From Lachnospiraceae bacterium (GTDB taxonomy: Bacteria > Bacillota > Clostridia > Lachnospirales > Lachnospiraceae), in the NCBI GenBank assembly GCA_902363825.1, contig CABJBK010000006.1, positions 1 through 64,000 of the forward strand: a stretch of 64,000 nt of DNA, read 5' to 3'. Made by a program: the position numbers and the translations under genes. This document shows positions 43,612 to 52,578 of the stretch, in pieces; positions within the stretch are counted from its first letter, which is position 1; the number at the start of each line of letters is the position of its first letter. A model generated the notes under the pieces. It did no database searches. It was not told where the DNA came from and worked only from the letters and a program-made list of their open reading frames with translations.

Positions 43612-43622
43612 GTACTTCTTTT
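43588..43622 (-). terminator. Terminator of the hisA-glnA-ANTAR operon
   Basis: On the minus strand aagaagtac/gtacttctt is followed by six T. It is 17 bases after the ANTAR gene stop. Confidence 0.85.
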
Positions 43623-43638
43623 CCTCATTTTTTCTCAT

Positions 43639-44187
43639 TTAGCCGTCCATCAGGCTAAGGATCATCTGCGCCGTCTCCACCATATCCGTTCCGTTATTCA
43701 TGCTCCGTTTCTGGATATAGCGGTGCGCCTCCTCTTCCGTCAGATTATTGCGGCTCATCAGTACGGATTTTGCCTCCAGAATGATGTTTCTTTCCGCTTC
43801 ACTTCTCTGCTTTGGCTGCGCGCGCATCTTTTTCCGCTTCCGTGCGATGGTGTACTCCATCATCTCTACCGTCTGCACCAGCTCATGCACTTTGAGCGGC
43901 ATGGAAAGACAGACGATGTCCGCAATCTCTCTTTCGCTGCAGACCGCGGGGGACGCAACCAGAAGCATCTGAAACTGAGGTGGGAGATATTCATATAATT
44001 CCTGGTACATCATGTCGATAAAATGATGGCTGCAGATGACGATGCCGCCTTCAAGCGTATTCGCGCTCTGTAAGGTCTGTGCTCCTGTCGTACAGACGGC
44101 AGCGACATCATATCCGCTTTTGACCAGTATATTTTTTATACTCTTCGCATTTTCCAATTTCGGGAACGCAACAATTACATTACTCAC
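43639..44187 (-). CDS. ANTAR-domain antiterminator with degenerate receiver
   Basis: A 182-residue protein. Residues ~1-110 form a receiver-like domain without a phospho-acceptor Asp (GGIVICSHHFIDM at the expected strand). Residues ~128-180 form an ANTAR RNA-binding domain (ERNIILEAKSVLMSRNNLTEEEAHRYIQ). ANTAR proteins prevent termination by binding paired hairpins with six-base loops. It is co-transcribed 20 bases after glnA, the arrangement of nitrogen-responsive ANTAR regulators in clostridia. A candidate target hairpin lies before amtB at 59555-59592. Confidence 0.9.
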   Translation of the reverse strand: MSNVIVAFPKLENAKSIKNILVKSGYDVAAVCTTGAQTLQSANTLEGGIVICSHHFIDMMYQELYEYLPPQFQMLLVASPAVCSEREIADIVCLSMPLKVHELVQTVEMMEYTIARKRKKMRAQPKQRSEAERNIILEAKSVLMSRNNLTEEEAHRYIQKRSMNNGTDMVETAQMILSLMDG

Positions 44188-44207
44188 AACGCCTCACCCT
44201 GACAACA

Positions 44208-45539
44208 TCAAATTTTATAGAGATACTCATCGATCTCCCACTGGGTTACCTGCGAACGGTACGCAGTCCAGTCGGCTCTCTTGGCTGTGATATATTTTTC
44301 TGTGATATGTGTGCCCAGTACGTTCTTTACGAATTCGTCTTTTTCCAGTTCTTCTACTGCTGCCTCGAGATCCTGCGGCAATGCCTCGATCCCCAGTCTC
44401 TCACGCTCTGCCTCTCCCATGGAAAATACATTTTCATGCACATCTTCCGGCGGCTCGATCTTTCCACGGATTCCATCCAGTCCGGCTGCAAGGCAGATTG
44501 CAAGCACAAGATACGGATTGGCTGCCGGATCCGGGCTGCGCAGTTCCACTCTGGTGGATTCCCCTCTCGATGCCGGGATCCGGATCAACGGACTCCGGTT
44601 CGTTGCGGACCACGCGATAAAGATCGGCGCCTCAAATCCCGGAACCATACGTTTATAGGAATTGACCAGCGGATTCGTGATCGCTGTCATCCCTTTCATA
44701 TGTTTCATGATACCGCCGATAAAATAATATGCTTCCCTGCTCAGTCCGAGCTTGTCCTTCTCATCCACGAAAATATTTTTTCCGTCTTTAAACAAAGACA
44801 TATTTACATGCATCCCGGAACCCGCGATACCATGCTTCGGCTTTGGCATAAAGCTCGCAAACAGACCGTGGCGTTTCGCAATCGTCTTGACCGCAAGCTT
44901 AAAGGTCATGATATTATCCGCGGTGATCAGTGCCTCGTCGTATTTAAAATCGATCTCATGCTGCGCCGGTGCCACCTCATGGTGGGACGCTTCGATCTCA
45001 AAGCCCATATCTTCCAGCGTAAGGACCATATCACGTCTCGCGTTCTCTCCGAGATCGACCGGTCCAAGGTCAAAGTATCCTGCCTTTTCATGGGAGATCG
45101 TAGTCGGCTGTCCGTCATCATCGGTATGGAACAGGAAAAATTCGCACTCCGGTCCGACATTGAACGTATAACCCATCTCTGCCGCCTCTGCGATCACTTT
45201 CTTTAAGATGTAACGCGGATCGCCCTCAAACGGTGTCTGATCCGTGCAGTATACATCACAGATGATACGCGCAACTTTTCCCTGCTGCGGACGCCACGGA
45301 AAGATCGTAAATGTGTCGAGATCCGGATGCAGATACATATCCGATTCCTCAATGCGCACGAATCCCTCGATCGCGGAACCGTCAAACATGCACTGGTTAT
45401 TCAACGCTTTTTCCAGCTGGCTCGCCGTGATCGCCACATTCTTCAATGTTCCGAAAATATCTGTAAACTGAAGACGGATAAACTCAACGTCCTCTTCGTC
45501 TACCATACGAATAATATCCTTTTTGGTATACTTGCTCAT
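44208..45539 (-). CDS. glnA: Type I glutamine synthetase
   Basis: A 443-residue GSI-alpha glutamine synthetase, assimilating ammonia into glutamine. Motifs: [14 protein letters not shown] near residue 25, [15 protein letters not shown] (latch), GPECEFFLF, the ATP site [18 protein letters not shown], and [25 protein letters not shown]. The length fits the short alpha type without the adenylylation site. The ribosome site aaggag lies in the last codons of hisA, three bases between stop and start region. It is followed by the ANTAR regulator. Confidence 0.97.
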   Translation of the reverse strand: MSKYTKKDIIRMVDEEDVEFIRLQFTDIFGTLKNVAITASQLEKALNNQCMFDGSAIEGFVRIEESDMYLHPDLDTFTIFPWRPQQGKVARIICDVYCTDQTPFEGDPRYILKKVIAEAAEMGYTFNVGPECEFFLFHTDDDGQPTTISHEKAGYFDLGPVDLGENARRDMVLTLEDMGFEIEASHHEVAPAQHEIDFKYDEALITADNIMTFKLAVKTIAKRHGLFASFMPKPKHGIAGSGMHVNMSLFKDGKNIFVDEKDKLGLSREAYYFIGGIMKHMKGMTAITNPLVNSYKRMVPGFEAPIFIAWSATNRSPLIRIPASRGESTRVELRSPDPAANPYLVLAICLAAGLDGIRGKIEPPEDVHENVFSMGEAERERLGIEALPQDLEAAVEELEKDEFVKNVLGTHITEKYITAKRADWTAYRSQVTQWEIDEYLYKI

Positions 45540-45542
45540 CTT

Positions 45543-46331
45543 TTACACTCCTTTATCTGCTTTCATATAATCCACTACTTCGCGATAGGAAAGTTTCCCG
45601 CCGAACAGATCGAGCGCGCTGCCGATCGTCACATTGAGCCGGTTCTTTCCCAGTTCCTTCAACTTCTCAATATCGGAAAAATCCCTGACGCCGCCCGCAT
45701 AGGTGAGCGGGATCTTTCCCCAGCTTCCAAGCATCTCCGCAAGCGGTTCTTCGATTCCGTCTGCTTTGCCCTCCACATCCACCGCGTGTACCAGAAATTC
45801 ATCCGCGTAGGACGCAAGTTCATCCAAAAGCGCCGGCGTCACCTTTTCCTCGGTAAATTTCTGCCACCGGTCCGTAACGATATAATAGTCATCGTCCCGT
45901 TTCCTGCAGCTTAAATCCAGAACCAGATGATCCTTTCCGGTCTCCGATGCCAGACGCCTCAGATTTCCGTAATCGATCTTTCCGTTCCGGAACACATAGG
46001 AGGTCACGATCACATGGCTGGCTCCCGCGTCAAGAAACTCCGCCGCGTTCTCGTCCGTGATGCCGCCGCCTGCCTGCAAACCGCCCGGATAGGTCTTTAA
46101 TGCCAGAAATGCCTGCGCTTTCGTGTCATTATAATAGGAAGAATCCCTCGCGTTTAACAGGATGATGTGTCCGCCACGGATCCCGTCCTTTTTGTAGAAT
46201 TCCGCATAAAACGAGGCATCACAGTCCGCAACGAAATTTTCCTTCGCGGTATCGCCCTGATCCCGCAGGGAACTGCCGACGATCTGCTTTACTTTTCCAT
46301 TATGGATATCAATACAAGGCCGAAATTCCAT
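45543..46331 (-). CDS. hisA: Eukaryote-type HisA isomerase
   Basis: A 262-residue phosphoribosylformimino-AICAR ribotide isomerase of the eukaryote-like branch (fungal HIS6 type). This shows in MEFRPCIDIHNGKVKQIVGSSL at the start, GGHIILLNARDSS, LQAGGGITDENAAEFLDAGASHVIVTSYVF and LTYAGGVRDFSDI. The catalytic acids are in CIDIHNG and LTYAGGVRD regions. It stands apart from any other histidine gene and forms the head of a glnA-ANTAR operon. The ribosome site gggagag is upstream of the ATG. Confidence 0.88.
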   Translation of the reverse strand: MEFRPCIDIHNGKVKQIVGSSLRDQGDTAKENFVADCDASFYAEFYKKDGIRGGHIILLNARDSSYYNDTKAQAFLALKTYPGGLQAGGGITDENAAEFLDAGASHVIVTSYVFRNGKIDYGNLRRLASETGKDHLVLDLSCRKRDDDYYIVTDRWQKFTEEKVTPALLDELASYADEFLVHAVDVEGKADGIEEPLAEMLGSWGKIPLTYAGGVRDFSDIEKLKELGKNRLNVTIGSALDLFGGKLSYREVVDYMKADKGV

Positions 46332-46537
46332 TTTTTCTCTCCCGTATGATTTATAATATTTATTAATCTTAATTATTAGCTGAATTTATAACGCATTTCC
46401 GCTTTTTCAGGCGTTTATACGAAAAAGGACAGAGTTCTCCCACTAAAACCCCGTCGTTTGATAAAAGAATACCACACCATGAATAAAAATAAAATACCCA
46501 AATCCATTTTTTGCTTTTCTTTTTCCCGCCACCCGCA

Positions 46538-46566
46538 TTGACAACCCCGGTTATTTTTGCTAGAAT
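46538..46566 (+). promoter_or_regulatory. Promoter of guaB
   Basis: Perfect TTGACA (46538-46543), 17-base spacer ending TGC, and TAGAAT (46561-46566). The leader is about 50 bases, with no purine riboswitch. The rest of 46332-46537 is AT-rich; a minus-strand promoter for hisA could not be fixed. Confidence 0.85.
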
Positions 46567-46588
46567 TGAAAAAATTATTAAAAGTTAA

Positions 46589-48079
<1,491 letters not shown>

Positions 48080-48103
48080 GATCGGCTTTTAAAAGCAAAA
48101 ATA

Positions 48104-48150
48104 AAAGGTGTCTTTAAAACCTGTTCCGGTTTTAAGGGCACCTCTTTTTT
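48104..48150 (+). terminator. Terminator of guaB
   Basis: A long stem aggtgtctttaaaacc with cggttttaagggcacct followed by six T. Confidence 0.9.
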
Positions 48151-48158
48151 GCTCTTTC

Positions 48159-48575
48159 CTAGCGCGCGTTCGCTGCGGCTCCTTCTCTCACGCCGTTTGC
48201 GTTTCCGTTTGCCGCTGTATCGTTTGCGGTTGCATTGTCTGTCGCGTTTTCCACGGTGTTTCCGATATCATTTGCCACATCATCCGCAGTATCTATCACA
48301 TCATTTCCGACATCTGCCGCTCCGTCCACGACGTCTCTTCCTGCCTCGGTGGTTCCGTCTACCACATCATCCACGGCACCATTTCCGTTGGTTCCGTTCA
48401 TTCCTGTGGTTTCCGTTCCGGTCGTTGCATCATTCACATTTTCATCCCGGTTCGTCTCTGTCTCCGTCGCATTGGTATTATCCTCCGCCCTGTTATTATT
48501 CGTTCCACAGGCAGCAGCCATAGATACCGCAAGTGTCATAACACAGCAAAGTGCAATTCTTTTTAAGTTCTTCAT
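48159..48575 (-). CDS. Small lipoprotein with amphipathic Asp/Val/Ala repeats
   Basis: A 138-residue exported lipoprotein, function unknown. The signal peptide ends AVSMAAAC (Cys near 23). An Asn/Thr/Glu-rich stretch follows (TNNNRAEDNTNATETET). Residues ~68-118 hold irregular 7-11-residue repeats of the type 'DDVVDGT', 'GRDVVDGAADVGNDVIDTADD', predicted to form amphipathic helix like LEA or YtxH-type proteins. The composition resembles YhcN-type spore lipoproteins, and spoVAE and spoVAD lie next to it, so a spore role is conceivable. ATG at 48575 has aaaggag upstream. Confidence 0.65.
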   Translation of the reverse strand: MKNLKRIALCCVMTLAVSMAAACGTNNNRAEDNTNATETETNRDENVNDATTGTETTGMNGTNGNGAVDDVVDGTTEAGRDVVDGAADVGNDVIDTADDVANDIGNTVENATDNATANDTAANGNANGVREGAAANAR

Positions 48576-48654
48576 CTTTATTTCTCCTTTTATATGTTGT
48601 TTTTATTTTTATATCCTTAATATGAGTCAATCCAGACGCTTTTATGCATGCATT

Positions 48655-49011
48655 TTACTTTTTCATCTTGGGGTCAAATAAGAGTGACGCCAGATAGCCA
48701 AACACCAGAGCGGCTGAGATTCCGACGGCGCTCGCCTTGAATCCGCCCATAAAAATACCGATAAAGCCAAATTCATCCACCGCCTCTTTCACGCCCTTAA
48801 AGAGGGTGTTTCCAAAGCCAAGCAGCGGTACACTCGCGCCCGCGCCTGCGAATTCCACAAACGGCGGATAGATCGCCACTGCTCCAAGCAGCGCGCCGGT
48901 ACATACCAAAAGCACCATGATCCGTCCCGGCAGCATTTTCGTTTTTTCCATCAGGATCTGTACCAGCGCGCAGATCACGCCTCCGACCCAGAATGCATTG
49001 ATATAGTCCAT
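48655..49011 (-). CDS. spoVAE: Stage V sporulation protein AE
   Basis: A 118-residue membrane protein of the SpoVAE (SpoVAEb) family, part of the channel that moves Ca-dipicolinate into the forespore and out on germination. It has four hydrophobic segments. Typical stretches are FWVGGVICALVQILMEKTKMLPGRIMV, FVEFAGAGASVPLLGFGNTL and FGFIGIFMGGFKASAVGISAAL. It lies 24 bases after spoVAD. Length is standard. Confidence 0.94.
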   Translation of the reverse strand: MDYINAFWVGGVICALVQILMEKTKMLPGRIMVLLVCTGALLGAVAIYPPFVEFAGAGASVPLLGFGNTLFKGVKEAVDEFGFIGIFMGGFKASAVGISAALVFGYLASLLFDPKMKK

Positions 49012-49035
49012 GTCTTCCCTTCTTCCTTTTCTTTT

Positions 49036-50097
49036 TTATTCTTCGTGCTCGATCACCACCGCGTGCGCGATCCCCGGCACATTCTGTCCCTCATTAAAGC
49101 TGACCGTGGAAAGCAGCGCGCCGGTCGGAACAAACAGGATCTTTTTCCATTCTCCCTGCGCAATTTTTTTCAGGAAATGGGCGCTGAGCGTCACTGCCGC
49201 GCAGCCACAGCCGGATCCACCGGAATCCGTCCCCTGTGTCTGCCTGTCAAAAATTTCGATCCCGCAGTCCGTATGCACACCGCTTATGTCATAACCCTTG
49301 TCCAAAAGTAGCTTAATTAGAATCTCCTGTCCCACATACCCGAGATCCCCGGTAATGATCTTGTCGTAATCCTCCGGCTTGGTGCCAAAATCGCAGAAAT
49401 GGTGGTAGATCGTATCGCACGCCGCTGGTGCCATGGCAGCACCCATATTCATGGAATCCCGGACTCCGTAATCCACGATCCGCCCGGGCGTAAGCCCCGT
49501 GATCTTAATATCTGATTTTTTCGTCCCGAGGATATATGCCCCGCTTCCCGTAACCGTCCAGGTCGCCGACACCGGTCTCTGATTGGCGTATTCCAGTGGA
49601 TAACGGAACTGTTTTTCCGCGCTCGCAAAATGGCTCGAGGTCACGGTGAGTACATGATCCGCATAACCGCCCGCCACACACATCGCGCCAAGCGCCATGG
49701 ATTCTCCCGCCGTGGAACACGCCCCATACAGTCCAAAAAGCGGGATCTGATAATCCATCAGGCCAAACGAAGTCGCGATCGTCTGCCCTAACAGATCCCC
49801 CGCAAAGATGTAGCGGATGTCCTCCGGCGCAAGCCCCGATTTCCCAAGCGCAAGTGCCGTCGATTCCTTCTGCAGGGAGCTCTCCGCCTCCTCCCAGGTA
49901 TCCTCTCCAAATTTGTCCGTATCGCATATCATGTCAAATTCATTTCCAATCGGCCCTTCTCCTTCCTTTTTTCCGACCACTGACGCGCTTGCAAGAATGT
50001 AGGGCGCCTGTGTGAAATGAATACTCTGCGTGCCAATTATCTGCAACTTTTTGTCCTCCTTCTTTTTGTGTAGAAATCCATATTCTCTGTTTTCCAT
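49036..50097 (-). CDS. spoVAD: Stage V sporulation protein AD
   Basis: A 353-residue SpoVAD, a thiolase-fold protein that binds dipicolinic acid in the SpoVA complex. Motifs: GTQSIHFTQAPYILASASVVGKKEG-type N-terminus, IFAGDLLGQTIATSFG, GLYGACSTAGESMALG (Cys of the thiolase fold) and GGSGCGCAAVTLSAHFL. The N-terminal ~15 residues (MENREYGFLHKKKED) are a short extension, and the start at 50097 lacks a strong ribosome site. It is followed by spoVAE, while spoVAC is 13.6 kb away. Confidence 0.94.
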   Translation of the reverse strand: MENREYGFLHKKKEDKKLQIIGTQSIHFTQAPYILASASVVGKKEGEGPIGNEFDMICDTDKFGEDTWEEAESSLQKESTALALGKSGLAPEDIRYIFAGDLLGQTIATSFGLMDYQIPLFGLYGACSTAGESMALGAMCVAGGYADHVLTVTSSHFASAEKQFRYPLEYANQRPVSATWTVTGSGAYILGTKKSDIKITGLTPGRIVDYGVRDSMNMGAAMAPAACDTIYHHFCDFGTKPEDYDKIITGDLGYVGQEILIKLLLDKGYDISGVHTDCGIEIFDRQTQGTDSGGSGCGCAAVTLSAHFLKKIAQGEWKKILFVPTGALLSTVSFNEGQNVPGIAHAVVIEHEE

Positions 50098-50108
50098 TCA
50101 CGTTTCAA

Positions 50109-50139
50109 AGTATTGTTTCTGTTTCTTCTCTTAATATGC
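50109..50139 (-). promoter_or_regulatory. Candidate forespore (sigma-G/F) promoter of spoVAD
   Basis: On the minus strand GCATATT (50133-50139), 17-base spacer and CAATACT (50109-50115) resemble the sigma-G pattern (GnATA ... CATnnTA). The match is partial. Confidence 0.35.
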
Positions 50140-50202
50140 TCGGACAAAACAGTTTTTATACCAATAGGAGATGAAATGCGCTTTGCGCAGGCAAAGAACA
50201 AA

Positions 50203-50268
50203 AAAAACATGCCAGGCATCTGCGGCTCCGGAAACTTTTCCGCGAAGCAAATACCTGACATGCTTTTT
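50203..50268. terminator. Terminator of queT
   Basis: A long hairpin catgccaggcat/atacctgacatg with a GC-rich inner arm. Poly-T on both strands suggests bidirectional action between queT and the spoVAD leader. Confidence 0.85.
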
Positions 50269-50275
50269 TGTTTTA

Positions 50276-50767
50276 TTAGTCTTCTTTAAAAATGTGTTCT
50301 TTATATCGATCCAGCACACGATGCAGAATACTTCCCAGCAGATAGCAGGAGATCACTTCTCCGATCCCTACGGTCAGCATGAAAAACGGGATGGTTCCCT
50401 CTGCCAGATACACATACCGCAGTACAAACGGTACAATGATCGTATTCGCAACGATCGGCGGCAGTGGTGCCAGCCATTTGTGTTTGCGCAGCGCGTAGGT
50501 TCCGCAGGCTCCGATCAGTGTTGCCAGACTGCCGAATACCACATCAAGCGGCATACAGCCGGTCACCAGATTACTGATCAGGCATCCGAGGAAAAGTCCC
50601 GGGATCGCTGCCGGTGTAAAGACCGGTAAGATCGTGAGCGCTTCGGATATGCGCACCTGAATGGCTCCGCTCGCCAGATTAAATGCGCTGATAAAGACCG
50701 TCAGTACGACATAGATCGCAGCGATCATCGCTGCCTGGGTGATTCGTAACACTTTTTTGTTTCTCAT
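50276..50767 (-). CDS. queT: QueT family queuosine-precursor transporter (ECF S component)
   Basis: A 163-residue membrane protein with five or six hydrophobic segments, resembling QueT, the substrate-binding subunit of an energy-coupling-factor importer for preQ0/preQ1 or other queuosine precursors. Features: ITQAAMIAAIYVVLTVF, SGAIQVRISEALTILP, PAAIPGLFLGCLISNLVTG and LDVVFGSLATLIG. Start at 50767 has aaaggag upstream. The structured ~95-base leader supports regulation by a preQ1-type riboswitch. The shared ECF ATPase and T subunits are not in the window. Confidence 0.87.
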   Translation of the reverse strand: MRNKKVLRITQAAMIAAIYVVLTVFISAFNLASGAIQVRISEALTILPVFTPAAIPGLFLGCLISNLVTGCMPLDVVFGSLATLIGACGTYALRKHKWLAPLPPIVANTIIVPFVLRYVYLAEGTIPFFMLTVGIGEVISCYLLGSILHRVLDRYKEHIFKED

Positions 50768-50779
50768 ATGAAATTCTCC

Positions 50780-50863
50780 TTTAGTTTTGTTTTACGAGTG
50801 GAAGGTCTCGAACACTCGGTATTTCGCCCTGAAAAGACCTTGGTTTTTGGGCTTTTTGCAACG
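50780..50863 (-). ncRNA. Structured queT leader, candidate preQ1 riboswitch
   Basis: On the minus strand three complementary pairs interleave: gccc/gggc, aaggtct/agacctt and cgagtg/cactcg, so the leader can form a nested pseudoknot between the promoter and aaaggag. It does not match the short preQ1-I pattern. Given the gene, a preQ1-II/III-like or novel queuosine sensor is likely. Confidence 0.55.
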
Positions 50864-50869
50864 TCAGTC

Positions 50870-50898
50870 AGTATAACACAGATTTTTTTTCAATGCAA
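50870..50898 (-). promoter_or_regulatory. Promoter of queT
   Basis: On the minus strand TTGCAT (50893-50898), 17-base spacer and extended -10 TGT TATACT (50870-50875). Confidence 0.75.
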
Positions 50899-50942
50899 GA
50901 AAAAAACAGAAGATTGCCTTCTGCCTGCTATATACGTATCGT

Positions 50943-51152
50943 TTACGCCTCCTCCTCTACCCGCTCAAATAAATCTCCAACGGAACAATCTAATATGGCG
51001 CACAGTTTGTCAAGATTTTCATAACGAATCGAATTTGTTTCATTCATGATCATTCGATTAAAATTCTGATAACTTAAATCCATCTGCTTATAGAGCCAAT
51101 ATTTCGTATGCTGCTGTTCCTCTAAAATATGCAAAACCCGCAAACGTACCAT
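50943..51152 (-). CDS. Small XRE-family HTH regulator
   Basis: A 69-residue protein that is essentially one Cro/CI-type HTH domain: VRLRVLHILEEQQHTKYWLYKQMDLSYQNFNRMI, then SIRYENLDKLCAILDCSVGDLFE. The start at 51152 follows gggaggtg. The family also appears as antitoxin-less transcription regulators. It is divergent from the acyltransferase gene; their promoters overlap and a palindrome lies at the acyltransferase start site, which suggests local regulation. Confidence 0.85.
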   Translation of the reverse strand: MVRLRVLHILEEQQHTKYWLYKQMDLSYQNFNRMIMNETNSIRYENLDKLCAILDCSVGDLFERVEEEA

Positions 51153-51179
51153 GTGTACACCTCCCAAATTTATGTAGAG

Positions 51180-51270
51180 ATTATAACTGAAAACAAATGC
51201 TTGCATAAATGATGTGCACATAGTATAATGTTCCCATTATCTAATGTATGCATTAGATAATGGGAACATT
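51180..51270. promoter_or_regulatory. Overlapping divergent promoters and 20-bp perfect palindrome
   Basis: Rightward: TTGCAT (51201-51206), 17 bases, TATAAT (51224-51229). Leftward: TTATGC (51203-51208), 17 bases, TATAAT (51180-51185). A perfect 20-bp inverted repeat (51227-51246 with 51251-51270, spacer tatg) covers the rightward start site, and a 10-bp palindrome atgtgcacat lies at 51212-51221. This is a typical place for repressor operators. Confidence 0.65.
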
Positions 51271-51335
51271 GGATTTCACGTAAAGATCTGTGAAATTCCA
51301 AAACTATATCAATACTTAGAAAGAAGAGTTTACAA

Positions 51336-52505
51336 ATGAAAAATGAACGTCTAACCTGGATCGACGGCCTGCGAGGTCTTGCATGCATCCTTATTTTTAC
51401 CCATCATTTTCTGGTTTCTTTTTTTCCTTCCAGTTATAACGGAGATCCAAACACCTCACGAATGATCTATGGACTGGATGTTAAGTGGGCTAATTCTCCA
51501 CTGTCTTTTATTATCTGTGGTAATTTCTGGGTAAGTGTTTTCTGCCTGGTCAGCGGACTGGTACTCGGCTATCAGATTTACCGCGCAAAAACTACAAATG
51601 AAGTCTCCTCTATGGTTTTAAAACGTTATCCAAGACTTTGTTTCCCGCTTGCCGTTGTCTCCTTCGCCGCATGGATCATGATGCAATTTTCACTTTTTCC
51701 AACTGCTGAAGTTCAAAAGCTCTCCACTTCATCCTGGATCGTTTCCGCATATGGAGACAAGCCCAGTTTTCTTCAATTTTTAAATACAACTTTTGTAGCA
51801 ACCTGGCTGAATGGAGATCATACATATTCTCCTGCTTTCTGGCTGATGAATATTTTTCTCAGTGGCTCCTTTCTCGCGTATCTGCTTTCACTTATGACCA
51901 AAAACCGGAAACTGCCATCCATCCTTGTTTTTATCTGCTTCACCGCTTTCTTTCTCTATACCGATGCACTGTTTAATTTGGCATTCACGCTCGGTGTTGC
52001 ACTCGCTTACCGTATTTTCTACTTTGAACCGGAAAAATATGCAAAATATTTCGGTGTACTGTTTGTTCTTCTCGGGCTGTATCTGGGCGGCTATCCGTCC
52101 GAGGCTTATCCACAGGGCTTTTACCTGTGGCTCGGTGTCAATGTCAATCAGCGCTACGCACCGGTCTATCAGTTTTTTCACATTGTAGGAGCACTATTTC
52201 TCGTATGGGGTATCTACTGTCTGAAATCGCTTTGCACCCTTTTTAGCACCAAATTGTTTCGTTTTCTCGGAAAAATATCTTATGCCGTATTTTTAATCCA
52301 CTGTCCGGTTATTTTTTCATGGTCCTGCTTTCTATTCTTAAAGCTGTATCACGCGTGCGGCAGATACATGGTTTCAGCTGCGGCAAGTTTTCTTACCTCC
52401 ACAATTCTGCTGATTCTTTTATCCACGCTGTTCCAAAAATATGTGGAAGCTCCGCTTGGAAATCTGATAAAAAAGCTGGATCATTGGCTGTTTCTTTCGG
52501 AATAG
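51336..52505 (+). CDS. Acyltransferase 3 family membrane protein
   Basis: A 389-residue integral membrane protein with about ten hydrophobic segments, of the acyltransferase-3 (OafA/YrhL/NodX) family that O-acylates surface glycans or lipids. The hallmark TWIDGLRGLACILIFTHHFL is at the N-terminus, with the His pair of the active site. Further stretches: GNFWVSVFCLVSGLVLGYQIYR and FLGKISYAVFLIHCPVIF near 320. The substrate is unknown. The gene appears somewhat AT-richer than its neighbours and may be a later arrival. Start at 51336 has agaaagaag upstream. Confidence 0.88.
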   Translation: MKNERLTWIDGLRGLACILIFTHHFLVSFFPSSYNGDPNTSRMIYGLDVKWANSPLSFIICGNFWVSVFCLVSGLVLGYQIYRAKTTNEVSSMVLKRYPRLCFPLAVVSFAAWIMMQFSLFPTAEVQKLSTSSWIVSAYGDKPSFLQFLNTTFVATWLNGDHTYSPAFWLMNIFLSGSFLAYLLSLMTKNRKLPSILVFICFTAFFLYTDALFNLAFTLGVALAYRIFYFEPEKYAKYFGVLFVLLGLYLGGYPSEAYPQGFYLWLGVNVNQRYAPVYQFFHIVGALFLVWGIYCLKSLCTLFSTKLFRFLGKISYAVFLIHCPVIFSWSCFLFLKLYHACGRYMVSAAASFLTSTILLILLSTLFQKYVEAPLGNLIKKLDHWLFLSE

Positions 52506-52525
52506 CCTTATGCAAATATTCCATA

Positions 52526-52563
52526 AAAAACTGGCTGTGAATCCGCTCACAGCCAGTTTTTAT
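52526..52563. terminator. Bidirectional terminator after the acyltransferase gene
   Basis: A perfect 13-bp stem (52528-52540 with 52547-52559) with A-run and T-run flanks, shared with the convergent serine hydrolase gene. Confidence 0.92.
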
Positions 52564-52578
52564 TTTCTCTCTACTATT

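Noticed and set aside
51227..51270. Invertible promoter or phase-variation site
   Set aside because: Inversion needs two separated inverted repeats flanking the promoter; only one palindrome with a four-base centre is present, and no site-specific recombinase is nearby.
51227..51270. Intrinsic terminator
   Set aside because: Strong stem but no T-run on either strand, and it sits on a promoter start site.
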